Origin: Tetmemena sp. SeJ-2015
Lineage: Eukaryota > Ciliophora > Spirotrichea > Sporadotrichida > Oxytrichidae
NCBI GenBank assembly: GCA_027382625.1
Contig: JAJKFJ010010862.1
Location: 1-13,379, forward strand
Reading direction: 5' to 3'
Length of the DNA: 13,379 nt
Both the position numbers and the translations under genes were made by a program. The notes under the pieces were generated by a model. It had not been told where the DNA came from. It did not search any database and worked only from the letters and a program-made list of their open reading frames with translations. This document shows, piece by piece, positions 7,701-13,379 of this stretch (positions are counted from its first letter, which is position 1; each line of letters begins with the position of its first letter).

Positions 7701-10700
7701 ATCTCCAACATGAGAAACTAACACGCACAGCATGTTATGAGTGGCTAGGTATCGCAGAAGCAATCATTAAAATAAGTCAATTTATTAATTTTTATAAATC
7801 AGTGCATCACTCTAAAAAGTCTAGCTATTAAAACACTGATCAATTGGGAAGCTACAGTATGAGCACACCTCAACAGATTAATTCCAAGAATTCTAACAAG
7901 CATTGAATGAATGAATTTATTTCTATCATTTATGCAAGTACAAGGGAGCACAAGTGAATTCAACTTTTCAAATTAACTAGCTCAACCATAACAGGTAAAG
8001 CCAACTCACACTAAAAAGAAGTCTTCAAAGGATAAGTATAACGAGCTCAAGGCAATGTATGACGATTTGTTAGAGAAGCATTAAGCAACACAGATGATCC
8101 TGCAGCACCAGGCTCTTCTCATCAGTCATTCCAAGGAATCTATCATCCCTCAGAGTCAGATACTAAGCATACCACAGAGTCAAAGTCAGAGTATAAACTC
8201 TACTGCTCTTGGAGTGGGATCTTTCTATCCCTAGCCACAGCTCTTCATGAATTAGGAAGACTTTGATGGCGCTTACTAGGATATGGCTTCTGCTTAATCT
8301 CCTCTTCAACTTCTATCAAGTGGCATCGGAGCCATGAGCAGTTTGAGCTTAGATTACAATCAGTCTCATATCCCTGCCAATACACCCAGATAAATAAATC
8401 ATGCTACATTTTTCTTTTTTGTAGATTGATTGCTCAGTCTAATCTTGGTAGTAACTAAAACATCTCAGCTCCTTAGGTGATGAGTCAGCAGGTATCTCAC
8501 TCCAACCTGACTAGCTCCATGGCAAAGCAGCCCTAAGCTAATCTTAATCTTAAATCGCTTAAGGAGCAGCCATACCTCCCTCATTTTAATGTGTAGCAGC
8601 ATCTTGATCAATAATCTAATTCTGGACTTGAGATTTAAAAGCAGATTAACCAAATTTAAAAGCCAGAGGCTTTAAAGCCAAGTTCAATTGTTGCTATTCC
8701 AGCTAAGATTAAATATAAAAACAATATCTTTTAATAAGATAATGAAAAAGGCAGTTGGCAAATTAGAAGACTCAAAGCACATGACTTCTGCGCTATAGCC
8801 AAAGACAGTCAGTAAGATGAATATTGCGCAAGGCTAGTCCAGGAAGAACGCTTCTGCTAATCACAAGCGCAGCGTCTCAGATGGAAATGAATAGCTTTTC
8901 AAATTTAAATAGCAGCAGCAACAAAGTGCCATGCAGAGATATTTATATAATAAATTAGAACCATTGTAAATTAATGAAGAGATACTTGTACCCCCAGCCC
9001 TCTAATCTTAATAAATACTAAATACATTTTATAGTAAATCAAACTATCCAGGTAATTGACTACACTAACCCATTAAACTGTATATTGATCTAGTTATATT
9101 ATTATAAACCCTTTGAGCGCCAAGAAAGAAGCAGCTCCTCCTCAAAATTCTGAAGAGACAATAACCACCTCCAGAGCAATAAACCCAGCCATGAAATAGG
9201 CTTCACAACCACAAACTTAAGTGAATGATAATGGCTAAGCACTCAAGCAGAATATAGTGCCTACTCCTTTCCTTTAGCCTGCTCACCATAGGAGAGTGAG
9301 TGATGATTTCATCAGCAAGTAGAAGAAGCTTATGCAAATGCAGTATTAGCAATTCAATCTCTAACAATAAATGCACCCATAGCAACAGCAGAAACAAGGT
9401 TAAATAAATTAACATCAGATCTATTTTATAATAAATTTAATTTATTATGTATTTTATTAAGGTGATAGCTAAATACCCCACAGTTAGACCCTTTCACAAA
9501 ACTATTTAGAGAATGTAAGCTCAGAGCATCCATCAGAAATGGGACACTAGCTGAATACGGCAGATCTCAGTGTGAAGAACTTCCTATTTGAAATGAGAAA
9601 TAAAACTAGCTAAGTTAATCATGCTAGTGTTTACCATCCTTAAAAATTAATTAAATAATGAATTGATACTTATGTATATTTACTGGGATCCTGGTTCTAA
9701 TACGTTATCTAGCAACATAGTGTCGAGCAATAACACAGATTTCATTAGCGTGGTGGATGATATGGCAGAGGGAGCAGGGCAACCATTTTAGTATCCCAAT
9801 CCTCATTATGCGCATAACTCTCAATAGCCAGACTATCCTCTATTCAACGCACAGTCAAACTTTAATGCTTCATAAATTAATTGTTAATCTTTTTTTCTCA
9901 TAACTAATAGAAATCAGGGAAGGGATAGTTTGCTATGATAATTGAAGAGAACAGCCCAGTCAACAAATAAAGCTCAAAAGACATCATGAATTCTAATAAG
10001 CCTTCTCTCTCAGACTTCCAAGGTAACGAAGTCAATGGCCAGTTAGTTCAATATATGTTTCTTTCTTAAATCATTCATCTTTCCTTAAAGTTTTGAGACC
10101 TGGTCAGTACCAGCACTAAAAAGAAGAGTCAGCTGAGATAATCATAAGTGCGAATAAAGTTACCTCCAGTTTCCACTAGAACACTAAGAAGTCAGACAGA
10201 TAATCTTCCTCTTCTGGGTCTTTTAAGCAAGCTGAGGAGTAGTGCTATGTCCAACATGCGCAAGTAGTGCAGTCTAATAATCCTTTCAGCAAAGACACTA
10301 GTCACGGCAACTCAAGTAGAGAGAGGCAGAGACAGATATCTAATGTGGGCTAGAAAGTTACTAAGTAAGTTGAGAGAGTAACTGCTTCCAATGAAAAGGC
10401 AAAGAGAAAAGTCATCAAGTAAGGAGACCAAATGGGGTCTGCGACTGTTCCAACTCAAGGGTCTAATGAAAAGAAGCATGCACAGAGGAGATTCAAAAAT
10501 ATTTCTTAAATTTCAAATAAAGTTATTGCTTTAGATTACTGGATAACAAGAGATCTTCCTCGCCAAATGTGAGCAAGGAAAGAAAGGGAAATGATAACTT
10601 AGGTCCACAGAAGAATACTGCTGGATATCTTTCAATTGCTTTTATTATATCATCATAAGAGAGTCAAGTCAGATGTACCTCCAGAGGCCAACACAACTGC

Positions 10701-13254
10701 ACCTCAATACTCAGTTCATAAGAGGCAGCCATCAGCTGCACTAGGCTAGAATCTCAATCAATCCAAGCAATCTCAAGTTTAAAGTAATATAAACAGTGCT
10801 CTTGAATCAGACAGATAGAAAGCAAGGCCAGTCATAAATGGAATGGCCATTAACATGTTCAACATTAATTCTGATATCAATAGAAATTTAAATTAGCTTT
10901 TATATGAGATAAGAGCACTCCAAAGAGAGGAGTGAAATCTACAAAGGGAACTCCTTAAGCGCTAAACTAGATTTCAAAGCCTCAACCTAAATAAATATGA
11001 GAGAAATATATTTCTCTCAATGAGAGTTTGTTAAATAGTCTTTCCAGTAACCTATTCAAGTAAAATCTTAGTTAAAGCAAGCACCTCCAGTTAGTGGTTT
11101 GCCTTTTGATTTTGGATTAGGATCTGACATGCTCTACGCTCAACAAGAATAGCGTGACTCCTAATTATCTTACAAGCATATTATATCTTCTTTAATTAAT
11201 CTTTGTTTAAATTAGATGGGAGTGGAGATAAGAAGGTAGTGAACGTGAGCATTGACTTGATTCCAGATGAGTTCAGTGCTGATGAGAGCAGCTTCTCAAA
11301 TCACAACAATCAGCTATAGCCTGAAGATAGAGAAGATGACATGGTCAATCAAGAGGCTCCTAGATTTTAGAATGAGAACAAGAGCAGGAAGGGAAGTTTA
11401 GCCAGGAGAACTAGCAACGGGAGAGCTAACCCTAGACCTGAAATAGAGAAGGAAGAGAACATTTCTTGTCTCATTGAAGATGTGGAAGAAGAGGATGAGG
11501 AGCACAAAGGAAGAGAGAATGCTGACTAGGAGAAGAGAAGAAGCATTGATAAGGTAGGTGAGAGGAGAGCGAGTGCGAAGAGAGAGTTCAGTGCTCACTC
11601 AGGCAGAAAGACTCAAACTAAGGTCAACTCAGGCTCTCAATTATCAAGCAAGGCACTTGCATCAGCTAAGAAACCTGATACTTTAGGAAATGGAGGTGGG
11701 ATTCAGTAGTTTGCGAAGAAGAGCGGGTAACTCAAGACATCAGGGCAAAAGTCAAATCTGAAAAATGGAGTTGCATTCAGTGGAGGAAGCGATGTGGCTG
11801 CGAGACAAGAAAAGTATAAGAAGATGGTTTCCAAGTATGATAAGAGCGCTGAAAATGGGCATATTTAGCATTTAAAATGCTTTATATATTGAGTAGGGGC
11901 CGAAGTCTAACAGGAAGTACACGTTGGATGCAAGTTAGTTAGCTGCAATTGCTCCACCTGCTAGTTCTTAATTAGCAGGTCAATCATGTAGTGTTTCTCC
12001 AACTGCTTTAACTCATATAAACAACTCAACAATATCTCCAAAGGGAAGACTTTCAATCCATGATCAAAAGGCTGGAGATCAGCACTCAGTCAAAAAGTTC
12101 ACTCCCTTGCAACCACAGTATTTTTACATTCAATTCAAGTTGATTTTAATATTTTTGTATTAGATAAACTCAAAGCTACTATTCCCACTAAGCCCTAAGA
12201 GTCAAGTACCATCCTAGCTGAACTAATCAAAGCCTACCTTAGTTGCAAGTTCAAAGCAGCAAACCGTAACTTCAAATTACAAGCCTAAACTTAACTCAGA
12301 GGGATAGGTTAAGCAGATAACTTTCGGGAAGCAGTCTACTGCCAACAATAGTCAGGCTGCTCTTGCTCTAAGTCAAGCTGTGAAGAGTACTCAACTTTAA
12401 TAATAGCAGCCAGTGCACCCCAGTAGTAATCTAAAACTTACTGATCATCAAAATTACAAGAAGAGCAATGATAAGTTGGTTCCTTAATCTTAAAATGTGT
12501 TTGACACAACTTATTATGCTTTCTATTATATCTGCTAAGAATTTGGGTGGAAGGCACAGCTCCAAGTTGAATTCTGGTTAGGCTGAGAAGGAGGCAGCTG
12601 CTCCTAATAACTCAGTGGTGCAGACTTAAGAGTCACCTAGATCTCCTCTCATGCCCAGTGCTAGGTTTTACATATTTATTCTCTTCAATTATTAGTAAAT
12701 TAAGTTTTATCAGCCACAGCTTGTCATGCCAGAAGTACTAGATAGAAGTTAAATTAATTTAAATATTAATCTCATTCTTATAAGTGAGGACTTGAGTGAA
12801 CTGGCTTTGATGGAAAGCTAGGGGAAGAGAGACATCCTACAAAGCTTGATAGCAAACGACAGAATTGATACTCAGGATTCAGCCATCTCAGAGAACTATT
12901 TAATGAGGAAATATTTTTAATTTATAATTTTGAACTTAAGCCCCAAAACCAGGGCTGCAAACAAGCTAGTCAAGCACATCAAGTCAAACTTCAGATAGGA
13001 GGGTCTTTAATTAATTGCTTTCGAGAGTATATTTTTATTGATTGGTCAGCAACCTCCAACGACAGTTGAGTTTTACAGAATAGGGAAGGTGTTGGGGAAG
13101 GGAGCATTTGGAAAAGTCAACCTCGCTCTTCAATAAACAAAATACTTTATAAATGCTTACTCTTATTTTGAGTTCACAAGTTGAGTGGGAAGTTTGCAGC
13201 CATCAAGTCTATCAATAAGCAGTACCTGTCAGATGAGTCATAAACCAAAAAGGT
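4791..13254 (+). CDS. Locus 2: giant Gln-rich protein kinase in germline form, 37 IESs, 3' part missing
   Basis: ATG 4791 (context AAAGAATG) is continuous in frame, after removal of 37 IESs and reading TAA/TAG as Gln, to the kinase domain at the right edge: about 2,300 residues in the window. Order: N-terminal Asn/Gln tracts; Gln/Ser/Asn-rich low complexity (about 5000-8000) with a seven-Gln run at 6240-6260; a probable coiled coil (KYNELKAMYDDLLEKH, about 8035-8085); more Gln-rich sequence; a charged Glu/Lys/Arg/Ser block (11210-11860) with the acidic run EDVEEEDEE; then kinase N-lobe residues from about 2260. The Ser/Thr kinase, probably CAMK-like, is inferred from the N-lobe only; the catalytic loop lies beyond the transposon end at 13255. 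A long Gln-rich tail suggests scaffolding or condensate behaviour, which is inference. The first 70 codons are the least certain. Confidence 0.85.
4894..4988 (+). other. Putative IES, 95 bp, pointer AGCAATA (N-terminal region ambiguous)
   Basis: AGCAATA at 4894-4900 and 4989-4995. Removal moves from the ATG 4791 frame to the frame reading QQLFMAGHRPAF. Competing repeats: TACTCC (4859 region and 4888-4893) and CAGCAA (4893-4898 and 4956-4961) would instead keep the Gln-run frame of 4802-4850. Confidence 0.45.
5348..5414 (+). other. Putative IES, 67 bp, pointer CAA
   Basis: CAA at 5348-5350 and 5415-5417. Frame-changing; joins EIFNAQQ to QSVHHHQKNNS. The short pointer leaves the cut uncertain, but the frame change is required. 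Confidence 0.6.
5450..5477 (+). other. Putative IES, 28 bp, pointer TATGG
   Basis: TATGG at 5450-5454 and 5478-5482. Frame-changing; joins HHHQKNNSM to GSKFSGSQSYYG. Confidence 0.85.
5551..5586 (+). other. Putative IES, 36 bp, pointer AGCTT
   Basis: AGCTT at 5551-5555 and 5587-5591. In-frame; removes hydrophobic LLLNVITLM-type codons and joins QSNMLS to FDDGSQKEK. Confidence 0.75.
5731..5766 (+). other. Putative IES, 36 bp, pointer TATT
   Basis: TATT at 5731-5734 and 5767-5770. In-frame; joins NQRSQPPNY to LSIQQQQQSM. An alternative AAATT repeat (5728 and 5748 region) would remove 21 bp. Confidence 0.55.
6083..6135 (+). other. Putative IES, 53 bp, pointer CTAATC
   Basis: CTAATC at 6083-6088 and 6136-6141. 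Frame-changing; joins LINNFQPN to PSQLNTFQIDS and enters the long Gln-rich frame. Confidence 0.85.
6375..6412 (+). other. Putative IES, 38 bp, pointer TAGAT
   Basis: TAGAT at 6375-6379 and 6413-6417. Removes the TGA at the end of the Gln-rich frame and joins YIQANSQI to GSQQNSSHQ. Confidence 0.85.
6454..6509 (+). other. Putative IES, 56 bp, pointer AAGTGCT
   Basis: A 7-bp repeat at 6454-6460 and 6510-6516. Frame-changing; joins HQTSTSA to NSSKQPQTRPQ. It is less AT-rich than most inserts here. Confidence 0.85.
6589..6625 (+). other. Putative IES, 37 bp, pointer TAAT
   Basis: TAAT at 6589-6592 and 6626-6629. Frame-changing; joins SETLNHHQ to FVELKPQTKGK. A TAAT at 6565-6568 is in the same phase, so the left cut may lie there. 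Confidence 0.65.
6802..6842 (+). other. Putative IES, 41 bp, pointer AACTTAAC
   Basis: An 8-bp repeat at 6802-6809 and 6843-6850 flanks an almost pure A/T insert. Frame-changing; joins AQNQQTQ to LPFQQQHAQLL. Confidence 0.92.
7021..7062 (+). other. Putative IES, 42 bp, pointer AAAG
   Basis: AAAG at 7021-7024 and 7063-7066. In-frame; joins EKANYSATK to GGSSQVQSK. Confidence 0.65.
7216..7249 (+). other. Putative IES, 34 bp, pointer TAACA
   Basis: TAACA at 7216-7220 and 7250-7254. Frame-changing; joins SIVLASKPQ to QSQLQSHPAK. Confidence 0.85.
7500..7536 (+). other. Putative IES, 37 bp, pointer TTCCTT
   Basis: TTCCTT at 7500-7505 and 7537-7542. Frame-changing; joins GQVFNFSLP to QGSIDFSEIGG. 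Confidence 0.8.
7762..7796 (+). other. Putative IES, 35 bp, pointer AATCA
   Basis: AATCA at 7762-7766 and 7797-7801. Frame-changing; joins GQVSQKQS to VHHSKKSSYQ. Confidence 0.85.
7900..7933 (+). other. Putative IES, 34 bp, pointer GCA
   Basis: GCA at 7900-7902 and 7934-7936. Frame-changing; removes TGA codons and joins NSKNSNK to QVQGSTSEFN. Only a 3-bp pointer is seen. Confidence 0.6.
8402..8430 (+). other. Putative IES, 29 bp, pointer TGCT
   Basis: TGCT at 8402-8405 and 8431-8434. Frame-changing; joins PRQINHA to QSNLGSNQNIS. Confidence 0.75.
8704..8734 (+). other. Putative IES, 31 bp, pointer TAAGAT
   Basis: TAAGAT at 8704-8709 and 8735-8740. Frame-changing; joins IVAIPAKI to MKKAVGKLEDS. 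Confidence 0.85.
8935..8977 (+). other. Putative IES, 43 bp, pointer AGAGATA
   Basis: A 7-bp repeat at 8935-8941 and 8978-8984. Frame-changing; joins QSAMQRY to LYPQPSN. Confidence 0.85.
9004..9036 (+). other. Putative IES, 33 bp, pointer AATC
   Basis: AATC at 9004-9007 and 9037-9040. In-frame; joins YPQPSN to QTIQVIDYTN. The flanking MDS is only about 27 bp. Confidence 0.5.
9067..9106 (+). other. Putative IES, 40 bp, pointer AACCC
   Basis: AACCC at 9067-9071 and 9107-9111. Frame-changing; joins QVIDYTNP to LSAKKEAAPPQ. Confidence 0.82.
9396..9458 (+). other. Putative IES, 63 bp, pointer AAGGT (or a GT-AG intron)
   Basis: AAGGT at 9396-9400 and 9459-9463. In-frame; joins QQQQKQG to DSQIPHSQT. 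This is the one insert whose repeat also allows spliceosomal boundaries: GT at 9399 and AG ending at 9461 give the same product. Confidence 0.7.
9630..9678 (+). other. Putative IES, 49 bp, pointer TTTAC
   Basis: TTTAC at 9630-9634 and 9679-9683. Frame-changing; joins QVNHASVY to WDPGSNTLSSN. Confidence 0.82.
9858..9901 (+). other. Putative IES, 44 bp, pointer AACT
   Basis: AACT at 9858-9861 and 9902-9905. Frame-changing; joins LFNAQSN to QQKSGKGQFAM. A longer nested repeat, TCATAA (9870-9875 and 9898-9903), gives a frame that stops soon after. Confidence 0.65.
10040..10104 (+). other. Putative IES, 65 bp, pointer CAGT (alternative AGTT, 44 bp)
   Basis: CAGT at 10040-10043 and 10105-10108; joins GNEVNGQ to YQHQKEESAE. 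AGTT at 10045-10048 and 10089-10092 restores the same frame and keeps seven more codons. The frame change itself is certain. Confidence 0.65.
10489..10532 (+). other. Putative IES, 44 bp, pointer AGATT
   Basis: AGATT at 10489-10493 and 10533-10537. Frame-changing; joins KKHAQRR to LLDNKRSSSPN. Confidence 0.83.
10625..10646 (+). other. Putative short IES, 22 bp, pointer ATATC
   Basis: ATATC at 10625-10629 and 10647-10651. Frame-changing; joins PQKNTAGY to HHKRVKSDVPP. Confidence 0.8.
10873..10907 (+). other. Putative IES, 35 bp, pointer GATA
   Basis: GATA at 10873-10876 and 10908-10911. Frame-changing; joins MFNINSD to KSTPKRGVKS. Confidence 0.78.
10988..11031 (+). other. Putative IES, 44 bp, pointer TAAATA, with internal palindrome
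   Basis: TAAATA at 10988-10993 and 11032-11037. Removes a TGA and joins SKPQPKQ to SFQQPIQVKSQ. Half of the insert is a perfect 22-bp palindrome (10998-11019). Confidence 0.85.
10998..11019. repeat. Perfect 22-bp palindrome inside an IES
   Basis: Half-site TGAGAGAAATA followed directly by its reverse complement, with no spacer and no mismatch. It lies wholly within the insert, between the two pointer copies. Confidence 0.9.
11163..11209 (+). other. Putative IES, 47 bp, pointer AATTA
   Basis: AATTA at 11163-11167 and 11210-11214. Frame-changing; joins QEQRDSQL to DGSGDKKVVNV and leads into the longest uninterrupted MDS (11210-11860). Confidence 0.83.
11857..11896 (+). other. Putative IES, 40 bp, pointer GGGC
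   Basis: GGGC at 11857-11860 and 11897-11900. Frame-changing; removes TGA and joins YDKSAENG to PKSNRKYTLD. Confidence 0.78.
12118..12156 (+). other. Putative IES, 39 bp, pointer GTATT
   Basis: GTATT at 12118-12122 and 12157-12161. In-frame; joins FTPLQPQY to QINSKLLFPLS. A longer nested repeat TATTTTT (12119-12125 and 12150-12156) would shift the frame. Confidence 0.72.
12517..12532 (+). other. Putative very short IES, 16 bp, pointer TGCT
   Basis: TGCT at 12517-12520 and 12533-12536. Frame-changing; joins NVFDTTYYA to KNLGGRHSSKL. It is the shortest insert here, but the frame switch is required. Confidence 0.75.
12665..12703 (+). other. Putative IES, 39 bp, pointer GTTTTA
   Basis: GTTTTA at 12665-12670 and 12704-12709. 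In-frame; joins LMPSARFY to QPQLVMPEV. Confidence 0.85.
12746..12781 (+). other. Putative IES, 36 bp, pointer AAGT
   Basis: AAGT at 12746-12749 and 12782-12785. In-frame; joins PEVLDRS to EDLSELALMES. Confidence 0.75.
12893..12931 (+). other. Putative IES, 39 bp, pointer GAACT
   Basis: GAACT at 12893-12897 and 12932-12936. In-frame; joins QDSAISEN to LSPKTRAANK. Confidence 0.8.
13002..13043 (+). other. Putative IES, 42 bp, pointer GGTC
   Basis: GGTC at 13002-13005 and 13044-13047. In-frame; joins SNFRQEG to QQPPTTVEFYRIG, the lead-in to the kinase domain. Confidence 0.78.
13071..13254 (+). other. N-lobe of a protein kinase domain, interrupted by one IES and truncated
   Basis: FYRIGKVLGKGAFGKVNLAL, then HKLSGKFAAIKSINKQYL. 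The glycine loop GKGAFGKV is at 13095-13118 (residue 2266 on) and the ATP-binding lysine of AAIK at 13205-13207 (residue 2288), 22 residues apart as in typical kinases. SDESQTKKV enters the C-helix, where the window's host sequence ends. HRD, DFG and APE motifs are not present. The lead-in and loop resemble CAMK-group kinases; the group assignment is tentative. Confidence 0.92.
13129..13172 (+). other. Putative IES inside the kinase N-lobe, 44 bp, pointer TTCA
   Basis: TTCA at 13129-13132 and 13173-13176. Frame-changing; joins GKVNLAL to HKLSGKFAAIK. The conserved kinase spacing gives independent proof that this insert must be removed. Confidence 0.92.
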
Positions 13255-13379
13255 AATCAAAACCCCATAATATGATAAGAAAGTGAAAATAAGTTGTGTA
13301 TAATTAATTTCTTTATTAATACTTATAATCATGCGAGTCAAACGCGAAATTACTCAAAAATAACTACATGATCCATCCT
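13255..13379 (-). repeat. Right terminal inverted repeat: left-hand end of a TBE-like transposon
   Basis: AAT (13255-13257, an ANT target) is followed by CAAAACCCC (13258-13266) and a sequence that is the perfect reverse complement of 1-113. The element body lies to the right, outside the window. It interrupts locus 2 within the kinase N-lobe. The flanking trinucleotide differs from that at the left end (AAT against ATT on the + strand), which indicates two separate insertions rather than the two ends of one. Confidence 0.75.

Noticed and set aside
11398..11598. 66-residue minus-strand ORF, hydrophobic
   Set aside because: Antisense of the charged, uninterrupted MDS of locus 2; the hydrophobicity is a by-product of purine-rich sense codons.

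Overview
The window looks like germline (micronuclear) DNA of a hypotrich ciliate of the Oxytricha/Stylonychia type. Three things point to this. (1) Long reading frames exist only if TAA and TAG are read as Gln and TGA is the sole stop; for example, codons 6240-6260 are seven Gln in a row written TAG, TAG, CAG, TAA, TAG, CAG, CAA. (2) These frames are cut every 100-400 bp by short AT-rich inserts (16-207 bp). Each insert is bounded by a 3-8 bp direct repeat, and removing one copy plus the insert restores the frame. This is the MDS/IES layout with pointers of spirotrich germline genes; pointers such as AAGTTAGA, AGAGATA, AAGTGCT and AACTTAAC rule out TA-only Paramecium-type IESs. (3) Both window ends carry an inverted repeat that starts with the telomere-like unit CAAAACCCC next to an ANT trinucleotide, as in the telomere-bearing (TBE) transposons of Oxytricha.

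Layout: 1-125 is a transposon end. 126-1262 is a coding segment (locus 1a) that is already open at the transposon edge. 1263-1482 is AT-rich and unassigned. 1483-4684 is a second coding segment (locus 1b) ending in TGA; 1a and 1b share a reading frame and may be one gene. 4685-4790 is a very short spacer. 4791-13254 is locus 2, a giant Gln/Ser/Asn-rich protein whose C-terminal end enters a protein kinase domain (GKGAFGKV loop, AAIK lysine), cut off at the next transposon end, 13255-13379. All coding is on the + strand and the segments are in linear, unscrambled order.

I resolved 55 putative IESs: 4 in locus 1a, 14 in locus 1b and 37 in locus 2. As an internal check, removing the listed IESs makes ATG 4791 continuous in frame to the kinase lysine (residue about 2288), and makes ATG 1654 continuous to TGA 4682 (794 codons). 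IES coordinates run from the first base of the left pointer to the base before the right pointer. A pointer repeat allows the true cut to slide within the repeat, so boundaries are exact only to the pointer length. Everything was read by eye; no database search was possible.
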